This document shows positions 8,110 through 16,096 of a stretch of DNA of 64,000 nucleotides, piece by piece. How positions within the stretch are numbered: position 1 is the first letter of the stretch; each line of letters opens with the position of its first letter. The notes under the pieces were generated by a model, which did not search any database, was not told the DNA's origin, and saw only the letters and a list, made by a program, of their open reading frames with translations. Both the position numbers and the translations under genes were made by a program. Origin of the DNA: Bacteroidetes bacterium GWE2_42_24 (lineage in GTDB: Bacteria; Bacteroidota; Bacteroidia; Bacteroidales; TTA-H9); assembly GCA_001768515.1 (NCBI GenBank), contig MEOA01000003.1, positions 1-64,000 on the forward strand, in the 5' to 3' direction.

Positions 8110-10854
8110 ATGAAAAATAAATCTTTACTAACCAAGGTTTTAGCATTCCTTTTTTGCTTTGGGTTTGTTGTCAACCTGTCTGCACAGACTGCTCTAACAT
8201 GGCAGGACAGGGGACCCAATAACAACGCCGGTCCGGTGCGTTCCGTTTTGTTTGACAAACAAGATGCCACAGGTAATACACTTTATGCAGGTGCTCTTGC
8301 AGGTGGAATTTGGAAAACTGTGAATCAGGGACTTTATTGGCAGAAGATTAACCTTTCAGGTTCCAATCTGGCCGTTTCTTGTATGGTTCAGGCATCAGAT
8401 AATAAGATCTATGCTGGTACCGGCATATACTATGATGATCAAAAAGAAAACCTGCGGATAAAAGGTACCGGTCTTTTCGTATCAACCGATGGTGAAAATT
8501 TCTCTCTTGTAGCAGGTACTAATGGAGTTGGTTGGGAATACATCAATGCGGTGGCTTTCGACAATCAAGGCAGAATGTATGTTGCAACAGCCACAGGTCT
8601 GATGTATCTCGATGCTGGAAGTTCAGTATGGAAAGTAGCAAAAGGAACTGACGATGGAGTTGCCGTTGACCTCACAGGTGTTACTTATGATGTAAAGACT
8701 TCAACCGATGGTCTTGTCATCGTTTTTGTCAATGGTAAAGCCTATACAAGCAGTAATGCAGGCCCTGAACAGTTTGTCTGCCAGTCTATAAAATACCAGG
8801 TTGGCGACGTATGGGAGAATCCTACAAAATTGCCTAAGAATGGTGTTCTGCGTATGAGTTTTGCAATTGCGCCTTCAGCCGAAAATGTTGTTTATGCTAG
8901 TTCAGCTACAACTGTTGGTAGCCTTGAAGGTGTATATGTTTCACGTGATGGTGGTGTCAATTGGAGCGTAATTCTGCCCTTTACTACCGGTACATGGAAT
9001 ATCTTCGCTTCTTCCGGTACAAATTATGGAGCATACAATAACAACATAATAGTTCTTCCAAATAATCCTGATAAAATATTTGTTGGTTGCATGAACATGT
9101 ATTCTGGTCAAAAAGTGCAGGATACCGGTTTTTATGATTGGAACGGCGGACCTATCAGTTTCAATTCTGTCGACCCCTCGAGCGATTATTACATTCACTC
9201 ATACCATAACAATTACACCTTTCATCCTTCCATTCATAATCTGATGGCCATTGCCTCAGATGGGGGTGTTACAATTTCCAAAAACGGAGCCCTTACTTTC
9301 GTAACCGTAAATAAACTATTGGGTATTGCCCACGTTAGAGGTTTAGGTGTTGACAACTATGATAATATGCTCGTTGGAACCTACTCAAATGGTATACAAT
9401 TCTTAAATGCGGCATCTGGAAATCCTGAGAACGGAATTGCGACTTATGACGGTACATATACAGGACATAGCGGAAATGTTTTAATGTCGCAGATTTCAAC
9501 CAATATGTTCTTCATGAACAAATCTGCAAGTGTTGGTACAGCTGACTATAGCACTTTTATGCGGACTGATGACCGGGGCCTAAGCTACTCTGCAACCTTT
9601 AAAGATGCTGCCATGACAAATGGCGTTGAATTGATGCCCATGGTTGTTCATGAGAATTACTACGACATTAATAGCATCGATTCGACCAAATTTGTGGCTA
9701 TGAAGCCCTTTCCTGCCGGTTCCGAAGTATTGGGCCGCAGTAAAACAGATCGCTTTCCATTCCCCTTTGTATGTCCCAGGGATATCGATTCACTGGAATC
9801 CATTATGATTCCAGATCCTGTTCAGTCAAGATATTTTATCGGCTGGAAGGATAAGCTTTATATGTCGATGAATCTGTTGACCTTTTCTGAATTGCCGGTG
9901 TGGTGGAAATTGGCTGTTGCTGATGGTAACATTACATCCATTGCCTTCTCGAAAGATGCTGATTATGTATACTTTGGAACTAATCAGGGTACCCTTTACA
10001 GATTGTTGAATGTTGCTGCTGCCAGGACAGCAGAACAGGCTTCAATGGACAGTGTGCAATGCATTATCACTACTGAGGCTATTGCAATTTTACCTAATAG
10101 CTCGATCACTTCAATTACTACCGACAAGAGTGATGACAATCATCTGATTTTTACCATTAAGAGTGACGATGCTGTTTATGCAAACAAATATGTTTATCGT
10201 ACAACCAACGCTACTGAAGTTTCTCCCGCTTTTACTTCTATTCAGGGAAACCTGCCTGACAGTCAGGTTAACGCCTCCCTGATTGAAATGAACGGTAATA
10301 TGGCTTTCGTAGGTACTGCGGCCGGATTGTATTACACCGAAAACATTGCCGGAGCTGACTGGGTGAAAGAATCAGCAATGGGTACAGTACCTGTTAATCA
10401 GATTTATCAGCAGACAATGCAACATTCCGGACTCAACGCAGTCGAACAATATGATAAGGATGGACATCCCACTTTGTTTACATATTACCCCCCAACCACC
10501 AACTATGGCGTTATTTACGTTGCTACCTTTGGTCGTGGCGTGTGGTCATCGAATAATTTCGTTGGAATTGTTGATGAACCTGTCAATACAGTGACTACAA
10601 CCAAATCGATGCTGAATGTTATGCCGAATCCTGTTTGTGATGTCATGTACCTGAGCCTAAATAACAGCTTCAAAGGAGTAGCGCAGGTTTCTGTTTATGA
10701 TCTCAGAGGCCAAATTGTGAAGACGACTTCTGTTGAAATAGGTGCTCATCAGGCGTTTTCTGTCAACTGCTCTGATCTGACCAGAGGAACCTACATGGTA
10801 AGAGTAAGTGGTGGGACAATTGATGTATCCCGGAAATTTGTCATTGTAAAGTAA
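8110..10854 (+). CDS. T9SS-secreted beta-propeller (BNR/sialidase-like repeat) protein
   Basis: 914 residues with a signal peptide ending in a typical SAQ site near residue 26. Repeated Asp-box/BNR-like segments (KTVNQGLYWQKI, VSRDGGVNWSVI) and tandem GTG/YAGT strands indicate one or two beta-propellers like those of VPS10- or sialidase-type repeat proteins. The last 80 or so residues form a type A sorting domain: PNPVCDVMYL, then VYDLRGQIV, and a Lys-rich end. The protein should cross the outer membrane through the type IX system and be anchored or released. No catalytic signature was identified, so the substrate is unknown. It stands alone and ends in a strong terminator. Confidence 0.88.
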   Translation: MKNKSLLTKVLAFLFCFGFVVNLSAQTALTWQDRGPNNNAGPVRSVLFDKQDATGNTLYAGALAGGIWKTVNQGLYWQKINLSGSNLAVSCMVQASDNKIYAGTGIYYDDQKENLRIKGTGLFVSTDGENFSLVAGTNGVGWEYINAVAFDNQGRMYVATATGLMYLDAGSSVWKVAKGTDDGVAVDLTGVTYDVKTSTDGLVIVFVNGKAYTSSNAGPEQFVCQSIKYQVGDVWENPTKLPKNGVLRMSFAIAPSAENVVYASSATTVGSLEGVYVSRDGGVNWSVILPFTTGTWNIFASSGTNYGAYNNNIIVLPNNPDKIFVGCMNMYSGQKVQDTGFYDWNGGPISFNSVDPSSDYYIHSYHNNYTFHPSIHNLMAIASDGGVTISKNGALTFVTVNKLLGIAHVRGLGVDNYDNMLVGTYSNGIQFLNAASGNPENGIATYDGTYTGHSGNVLMSQISTNMFFMNKSASVGTADYSTFMRTDDRGLSYSATFKDAAMTNGVELMPMVVHENYYDINSIDSTKFVAMKPFPAGSEVLGRSKTDRFPFPFVCPRDIDSLESIMIPDPVQSRYFIGWKDKLYMSMNLLTFSELPVWWKLAVADGNITSIAFSKDADYVYFGTNQGTLYRLLNVAAARTAEQASMDSVQCIITTEAIAILPNSSITSITTDKSDDNHLIFTIKSDDAVYANKYVYRTTNATEVSPAFTSIQGNLPDSQVNASLIEMNGNMAFVGTAAGLYYTENIAGADWVKESAMGTVPVNQIYQQTMQHSGLNAVEQYDKDGHPTLFTYYPPTTNYGVIYVATFGRGVWSSNNFVGIVDEPVNTVTTTKSMLNVMPNPVCDVMYLSLNNSFKGVAQVSVYDLRGQIVKTTSVEIGAHQAFSVNCSDLTRGTYMVRVSGGTIDVSRKFVIVK

Positions 10855-10872
10855 GTTAATCTCATAATAACT

Positions 10873-10905
10873 AAAAACCTCCGGTTTTTCCGGAGGTTTT
10901 TTTTT
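10873..10905 (+). terminator. Rho-independent terminator after the propeller gene
   Basis: The stem AAACCTCCGG / CCGGAGGTTT with a TTTTT loop is followed by a long T run, 19 bases after the stop codon. Confidence 0.92.
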
Positions 10906-10942
10906 GAACATTTTATATAATTTTTCCGGATGGTGTTACATT

Positions 10943-10976
10943 AAAAAAACCGCTGTACCTGATACAACGGTTTTTT
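10943..10976. terminator. Bidirectional terminator
   Basis: A stem built from AAAAAACCG..TGTA and TACA..CGGTTTTTT, with an A run on one side and a T run on the other. It lies between the plus-strand propeller gene and the minus-strand small lipoprotein and could end transcripts from both. Confidence 0.7.
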
Positions 10977-11045
10977 ATCTAATACAAACCTATTTCTGAT
11001 TAGAAGAGATAATTCTAACCAATCGAAAAGATCTAAAGCTATATT

Positions 11046-11174
11046 TTATCTGCGACGCTCAATCTGATATTTGTTGGCCTCGCCATAGGCAGCACACCGT
11101 TCATTTGACTTACATGAAGACAAGATCAAAGTGGCTCCAATAATTAACAAAAAGATTAATGCAAAGTTTTTCAT
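11046..11174 (-). CDS. Small lipoprotein, 42 residues
   Basis: A short minus-strand gene with ATG at 11172-11174 and TAA at 11046-11048. A hydrophobic signal segment ends in a lipobox LSSC at 18-21; after the lipidated Cys the mature part is only 21 residues, with a CAAYGEA motif and a basic tail ending ERRR. Tiny lipoproteins with a C-x-AYG motif are common in Bacteroidota and have no known function. It lies divergent to ung across 134 bases and convergent with the propeller gene across two terminators. Confidence 0.75.
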   Translation of the reverse strand: MKNFALIFLLIIGATLILSSCKSNERCAAYGEANKYQIERRR

Positions 11175-11308
11175 GCTTCTGTTCTAAGGTAGGGCGAAAT
11201 TTTCCACAAAGTAAACTCTTTGTTGGCGAAAAAGCAACTGTTTTGGCGCCTACATTGGTTTTTTTATTAACCTTGCGGGGTTTTTTTATGAACATATAAC
11301 GATAATAA

Positions 11309-11986
11309 GTGACTGATATTGTAAATTTTAATGCTTGGTCTGATTTTTTTGCATTACCCGAAATAGAAGACATACTGTTAACTATCAATAAAGTAGTGGA
11401 TACAGAATCACGTCAGTCCACGGTCTACCCGCCTTTTGAGTATCGCTTCCGGGCACTTCAGGAAACCAATCCGCGTTCGGTCAAGGTAGTTATTGTTGGG
11501 CAGGATCCATATCATGGGGATAATCAGGCTAATGGCCTGGCATTCTCAGTGCCTGATGGTGTTCGGATTCCTCCTTCGTTACGAAATATCTTCAAGGAAA
11601 TATCGCGTGATTTTTCTGTTCCATTGCCTGACTCAGGCGACCTGATCCAATGGGCACGGCAGGGAGTCCTTCTGTTAAATACTGTTCTCACCGTCAGAAA
11701 GGGGATAGCCGGATCTCATCGGAATATCGGATGGGAAACGTTTACCGATCGGTTGATTTACTATCTCTCTGACCGATGTCATCATCTGGTTTTTATGCTT
11801 TGGGGAAACGATGCGCAAGCCAAAGCCGGACTGATAGATGGTTCCCGGCATTTAATCCTTCGATCTGTTCACCCCTCTCCTTTATCAGCTTACCGGGGTT
11901 TTATCGGTTGTGGCCATTTCTCAGCTGCAAATCAATTTCTCGAGGATGCAGGCTGTCCAACAGTTGACTGGATCATTCACCCGTAA
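11309..11986 (+). CDS. ung: Uracil-DNA glycosylase
   Basis: 225 residues of family 1 UDG. The water-activating motif GQDPYH is at 64-69, LLLNTVLTV at about 125-133, and the DNA-intercalating loop HPSPLS at 188-193. It removes uracil from DNA to start base excision repair. The start codon appears to be GTG at 11309, because the ATG upstream is in another frame and is closed by a stop at once. The next gene, an endonuclease, begins 10 bases after the stop, so they are probably co-transcribed. Confidence 0.96.
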   Translation: MTDIVNFNAWSDFFALPEIEDILLTINKVVDTESRQSTVYPPFEYRFRALQETNPRSVKVVIVGQDPYHGDNQANGLAFSVPDGVRIPPSLRNIFKEISRDFSVPLPDSGDLIQWARQGVLLLNTVLTVRKGIAGSHRNIGWETFTDRLIYYLSDRCHHLVFMLWGNDAQAKAGLIDGSRHLILRSVHPSPLSAYRGFIGCGHFSAANQFLEDAGCPTVDWIIHP

Positions 11987-11996
11987 AAGATTTAAG

Positions 11997-12791
11997 ATGA
12001 AATATTCTCTTTTCCTTTTCCTTATTCTTTTCCTAAATTCTGATCCCGGATTAGGCATATCAGGTGGAAGTGAGAAAACACTTAAACCCGGACATGATCT
12101 TGAATGTCTTGCTATTCCATCTTATGGCAATGGCTTATTGATCCTCAATCGAAAGGGTTTTACAGTAGGTTTTGATACAAATCACAGGCAGGCTTTTTGG
12201 GTTGCTTATATGTTAACACCAGGCGAGTTGGTGCCTCTTGTAAAGCGCTCAAATAGTTTTTATTCCGATATTGATGTAAAAGGATGGGTGGCCGTTGATG
12301 CCGATTATAAAAAGTCGGGCTATGATCGGGGGCACCTGGCCCCTGCTGCTGATATGTCATGGTCGGATAGTACTATGCTCGAATCATTTGGTTATGTGAA
12401 TATTTCACCACAAAAGCCTACATTTAACCGTGGTATTTGGAAGAAACTGGAAGAGCAGGTCAGGGCATGGACAAAAGCCAACGACACTCTCTGGATTGTT
12501 ACCGGCCCCTTGATTGATCGAAAGGTTGATACCATGAGGCTGAGAAACAAGGTGACAGTACCAGGCCGGTTTTATAAAGCCTTGCTGCGGCATCATCGGC
12601 AGCGATGGCAGACAATAGCTTTTTTAATGCCAAATAGTGGATCAAAAGCTAATATATGGGAGTATTCCATTGCTGTCGATGAACTTGAAGCAGCAATAGG
12701 CATCGACTTTTTTCCGGCTCTTCCCGATTCCGTTGAATGCAGGGTTGAACGTGTATGTGAACTCAAAGAATGGTTTAAGCAACTAAATTGA
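11997..12791 (+). CDS. Exported DNA/RNA non-specific endonuclease (EndoG/NUC1 type)
   Basis: 264 residues from the ATG at 11997; an upstream in-frame extension overlaps ung and is unlikely. The signal peptide at 1-20 predicts export. The beta-beta-alpha metal nuclease signature DRGH is at 110-113, with His113 the general base and Asn144 in PTFNRG the likely metal ligand. It cuts DNA and RNA without sequence preference, probably in the periplasm for nucleotide scavenging or defence against entering DNA. It sits between ung and a MORN-repeat gene in the same orientation. Confidence 0.9.
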   Translation: MKYSLFLFLILFLNSDPGLGISGGSEKTLKPGHDLECLAIPSYGNGLLILNRKGFTVGFDTNHRQAFWVAYMLTPGELVPLVKRSNSFYSDIDVKGWVAVDADYKKSGYDRGHLAPAADMSWSDSTMLESFGYVNISPQKPTFNRGIWKKLEEQVRAWTKANDTLWIVTGPLIDRKVDTMRLRNKVTVPGRFYKALLRHHRQRWQTIAFLMPNSGSKANIWEYSIAVDELEAAIGIDFFPALPDSVECRVERVCELKEWFKQLN

Positions 12792-12793
12792 TA

Positions 12794-13465
12794 ATGCGTT
12801 TTTTTATATTGATCTTATTTGCCGGTATTGTAATGAATGCTGGAGGACAGGAGTGCAAGGTACTTTTGCCATTAATCGATAGTGTCTACACGGGAGATTG
12901 TCGGCGGGGGCTGGCTCATGGTGATGGTGAAGCATGGGGGGTGGATCACTATACAGGGCACTTCAAGAAGGGATTGCCAAACGGGAATGGCCGTTATGTA
13001 TGGCGAAATGGAGATGTATATGATGGTGAATGGTCCAATGGTAACAGAGAGGGTTATGGGCGCTTTCTTCCCGCCCTGGGAAAAGGTGCCTGCGAAGGAA
13101 CATGGAGAAAAAACCGGTTTTTGCCGCCTATTGCCGCCGATGACTGGATTCATCCTTATGTTGTAAAACAGACTGTCAATATTGAGAAAGTAAACGTACG
13201 AAAGACTGCTGATGAGGGAAGTGAAGTCCGAATTCGGATTTTTAGAAATTCAGTTCCAACTCAGGTTTTCGAGCTAGAAATGATTTCTGGATCAGGGGAC
13301 GCACAACAGAATTTAGATTATCTGGTTTTTATGTATGTGAGTTTCCCTTTTGCTGCCAGACTGGAGTATAAATTGCCCGATAAAGGTGGCGCCCAACTCA
13401 TGGAATGTCTCATTGATTTTGTGATCACAGAGGAGGGAGAGTGGGAAGTGTGTATCTATCATTAG
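12794..13465 (+). CDS. MORN-repeat protein, exported
   Basis: 223 residues from the ATG at 12794; a TTG two codons earlier would overlap the nuclease stop. The N-terminal segment is a signal peptide. Three MORN-like repeats follow at about 32-95 (YTGDCRRGLAHGDGEA, YTGHFKKGLPNGNGRY, YDGEWSNGNREGYGRF). The C-terminal half is a beta-rich region that I do not recognise. MORN repeats usually mediate membrane or protein binding. It lies two bases after the nuclease stop and 37 bases before the ITPase gene, so probably one operon with ung. Confidence 0.8.
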   Translation: MRFFILILFAGIVMNAGGQECKVLLPLIDSVYTGDCRRGLAHGDGEAWGVDHYTGHFKKGLPNGNGRYVWRNGDVYDGEWSNGNREGYGRFLPALGKGACEGTWRKNRFLPPIAADDWIHPYVVKQTVNIEKVNVRKTADEGSEVRIRIFRNSVPTQVFELEMISGSGDAQQNLDYLVFMYVSFPFAARLEYKLPDKGGAQLMECLIDFVITEEGEWEVCIYH

Positions 13466-13502
13466 ATCAAATTGTTAAATGTAAGGTTTATATTAGTGAG
13501 TT

Positions 13503-14084
13503 ATGAAATTAATCTTTGCAACACATAACAGTCATAAACTGGAAGAAATCAGAGATATTCTGACTCCTGCCACCCGATATACAATATTTGGTCTGAATGA
13601 AGCTGGCCAGATAAGTCCTATTGATGAAACTGGTACCACGATTGCAGAAAATGCTTTGATTAAGGCAAGGTTCATCTGGGAAAAGTTCGGTGTGCCTTGT
13701 TTTTCAGATGATACCGGGCTTGAAGTAGAGGCGTTGGGTGGGGCTCCGGGTGTCTATTCGGCTCGCTATGCAGGTGTGGGGTGCTCTTACCAGGATAATG
13801 TCGATCTGTTGTTAAAAGGCCTTCATGGTATCAGCAACAGAAAAGCCCGCTTCCTTACAGTAATCGCCCTAATTATCGATGGGCAGGAGCACCTTTTTGA
13901 AGGAGAGGTAAGGGGAGATATCCTTTTTGCCAATAGGGGCAAAGGAGGGTTTGGTTATGATCCTGTTTTTCAGCCGGAAGGTTTCTTTCAGACTTTCGCT
14001 GAAATGCCGGCCGACCTTAAAAACAGTATTAGCCATAGGGGGAAAGCGATACAAAAATTGATGGCATTTCTGGCTACCGTTTGA
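13503..14084 (+). CDS. rdgB: XTP/dITP diphosphatase (ITPase)
   Basis: 193 residues of the HAM1/RdgB family. The nucleotide-binding motif FATHNSHKLEEI is near the N-terminus, SDDTGLEVEALGGAPGVYSARYAG in the middle, and GFGYDPVF and SHRGKAI in the C-terminal half. It hydrolyses dITP, dXTP and related deaminated purine nucleotides to monophosphates, keeping them out of DNA. It ends the run ung - nuclease - MORN - rdgB, a cluster concerned with damaged nucleotides. It converges on ddl. Confidence 0.95.
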   Translation: MKLIFATHNSHKLEEIRDILTPATRYTIFGLNEAGQISPIDETGTTIAENALIKARFIWEKFGVPCFSDDTGLEVEALGGAPGVYSARYAGVGCSYQDNVDLLLKGLHGISNRKARFLTVIALIIDGQEHLFEGEVRGDILFANRGKGGFGYDPVFQPEGFFQTFAEMPADLKNSISHRGKAIQKLMAFLATV

Positions 14085-14130
14085 TTTTCCGGAATTGGTT
14101 GGTAAAATGCCTTGTGAATTTCAGCATTTT

Positions 14131-15126
14131 TTATTGCCGGGATATGGTATCCTGAATCAGAATGTCATAGAATTCTGTTAGCGTATAGCCGGCATACCGT
14201 GCCATTTTTGGGACTATACTTTGTTCAGAGAGACCTGGTACAGTATTTACTTCTAGAAAGTTGAGTGTGTTATTGTTAAAGAGATAATCGAATCGTACCA
14301 CGCCGGCACAACCCAGTTGATTGTAGAGCTTTACAGAGGTTTCCTGACAGTCTTGCCAAACATCGAAGGGGATAGGGGCTGGGAGGAGTTCATCGGCCAA
14401 TACGGGATTATATTTGGCTTCAAAATCAAAAAATTCTTTCTTACTAACAACCTCCAGAATAGGTAAAGCCTCAACGGTTCCACCATTAGTGAAAACGCCA
14501 CAGGTTATTTCCCGACCTTTAAAAAAGGATTCCACCAGAACTTCATGATCTTCGTCAAAGGCTGTCATGATAGCAGGTATAAGGTCATTCACCGCTTTTA
14601 CCTTCGTCATGCCAACGCTCGATCCTCCACAGTTTGGTTTAACAAAGCATGGTAAGCCTGTTATCTTCAAAATATCGGCGGGATCGTAGGGTTTTCCCTT
14701 GAAAAGATGCACCGATGCTGACGTTGTCACACCAAGTGACTTCACCACTCCATTACAATAACTTTTATTGAAGGTGAGGGCAGAGGTGATACTTCCACAA
14801 GTGGTGTAAGGGATTTTTAACATATCAAAATACCCCTGAAGCTTACCGTCCTCTCCCGGTGTACCGTGTATAATTATGAAGACACATTCAAATCTGATTT
14901 TTTGCTGGTTGATGACGACGCTGAAGTCGTCTTTGTCTACATTGCATTCCTCTGATCGCTCGTTTTTATAAGTCCACCTGCTGCCACGGAGGTGTATTAA
15001 GACCGCATTGTACTTATTAGAGTCGAGGTATTTCATTACCACTGCTGCGCTACGGATAGATACTTCATACTCGCCTGAATCACCACCAGCTACAACGGCC
15101 AGGTTCATTTTTACTGAATTAGTCAT
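14131..15126 (-). CDS. ddl: D-alanine--D-alanine ligase
   Basis: 331 residues from the ATG at 15124-15126; an in-frame extension of 48 residues is predicted upstream but lacks family similarity and would cross the divergent promoter. ATP-grasp features include PCFVKPNCGGSSVG and EVNTVPGL near the C-terminus. It makes the D-Ala-D-Ala dipeptide for peptidoglycan precursors in the cytoplasm. It is divergent from a PASTA-domain protein gene, another peptidoglycan-related function, and the two share a 158-base promoter region. Confidence 0.95.
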   Translation of the reverse strand: MTNSVKMNLAVVAGGDSGEYEVSIRSAAVVMKYLDSNKYNAVLIHLRGSRWTYKNERSEECNVDKDDFSVVINQQKIRFECVFIIIHGTPGEDGKLQGYFDMLKIPYTTCGSITSALTFNKSYCNGVVKSLGVTTSASVHLFKGKPYDPADILKITGLPCFVKPNCGGSSVGMTKVKAVNDLIPAIMTAFDEDHEVLVESFFKGREITCGVFTNGGTVEALPILEVVSKKEFFDFEAKYNPVLADELLPAPIPFDVWQDCQETSVKLYNQLGCAGVVRFDYLFNNNTLNFLEVNTVPGLSEQSIVPKMARYAGYTLTEFYDILIQDTISRQ

Positions 15127-15206
15127 GGTTTTCAATCTATGTAGTATAAAACGGGGGCAAAAGTAATTCAAAATGCGGCTCATTCCGTGTAAGCTGAATA
15201 ATTTCC

Positions 15207-15214
15207 TATCTTTG
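15207..15214 (+). promoter_or_regulatory. Candidate -7 element for the PASTA-T9SS-rluD operon
   Basis: TATCTTTG, a perfect TAnnTTTG match, 70 bases before the PASTA gene in the ddl divergent region. The -33 element is not clear. Confidence 0.4.
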
Positions 15215-15284
15215 TGGGTCGGGGCAATAAAAAGCCACCCCGATAGTTTTAACACTGTTTTAGTTGTCAAATTTACCGTGAACC

Positions 15285-16043
15285 ATGAAGTGGAGAGTGT
15301 TTTTCTTTACATCGGTTTTTTGGCGTCATCTGATGCTTGCCGTCGGGTTGTCGATTTTTTTGTTATGGATTACACTTCAGATTATCAGTGTTTTTACGCA
15401 TCATGGGGAAAAAATTGAAGTTCCTGATTTTGTTGGGCAGCTCATCGGGGATGCTTCTGTCATCGCCGATGATAACGGGCTTGAGATAATAGTGATGGAC
15501 TCAGTCTATAACCCCAGAAAAGAAAAAGGAGTTATCATGATTCAGGATCCTTTGCCCGCTTCCTTTGTTAAGGAAGGACGTAAGGTATACGTGACGATTG
15601 TAGGACAGACCCCTGAAAAAGTCAAGATGCCGAATTTGGTTGATCTATCTGTCAGGCAAGCCGTCGAACGTGTAGTTGCTGCCCGATTGCAGGTGGATTA
15701 TATTCAGGTTGTCCGCGGCGAATTTAATAACGCCGTTATTGAACAGTTCTATGAGGGAAAGCCTGTCAGGCCCGGACGTGAACTTGACCGCAATTCAAAG
15801 ATCGTACTTGTCGTTGAGCAGGCTGAAGGTGCAACCCCCGCTGTAGTCCCTGATTTGATTGGAAATGATATAGCCGAAGCATACGGGGCTGTTTTTTCGG
15901 TAACTCTCAATGTGGGAAAAGTTGTCTTCAGAGACGGCCTCGATGAATCGACCAGCAGGGTTTATAAACAGGATCCTCAGCCTGGAATTCAGCTTAGTGC
16001 CGGAAATCAGGTGAATCTTTGGTTCCGTAACGAGACGAAATAA
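15285..16043 (+). CDS. Membrane-anchored protein with three PASTA domains
   Basis: 252 residues. One transmembrane segment at about 14-38 is followed by three PASTA domains at about 44-106, 110-176 and 182-250, each starting with a V/MP-x-L/F-V/I motif. PASTA domains bind muropeptides or lipid II. In Firmicutes they sit on Ser/Thr kinases or penicillin-binding proteins, but here there is no kinase or transpeptidase domain. The gene lies divergent to ddl and 53 bases before a T9SS protein gene. It is probably an envelope peptidoglycan sensor or tether. Confidence 0.88.
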   Translation: MKWRVFFFTSVFWRHLMLAVGLSIFLLWITLQIISVFTHHGEKIEVPDFVGQLIGDASVIADDNGLEIIVMDSVYNPRKEKGVIMIQDPLPASFVKEGRKVYVTIVGQTPEKVKMPNLVDLSVRQAVERVVAARLQVDYIQVVRGEFNNAVIEQFYEGKPVRPGRELDRNSKIVLVVEQAEGATPAVVPDLIGNDIAEAYGAVFSVTLNVGKVVFRDGLDESTSRVYKQDPQPGIQLSAGNQVNLWFRNETK

Positions 16044-16096
16044 ATCGTGTGATAATTTAGTTGTTTTCTCATCCGATAACGAAACGCTTTCGACAG

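Noticed and set aside
7914-8270. A 118-codon minus-strand frame overlapping the start of the propeller gene
   Set aside because: It runs antisense through the promoter and signal peptide of a well-supported gene and matches no family I recognise.
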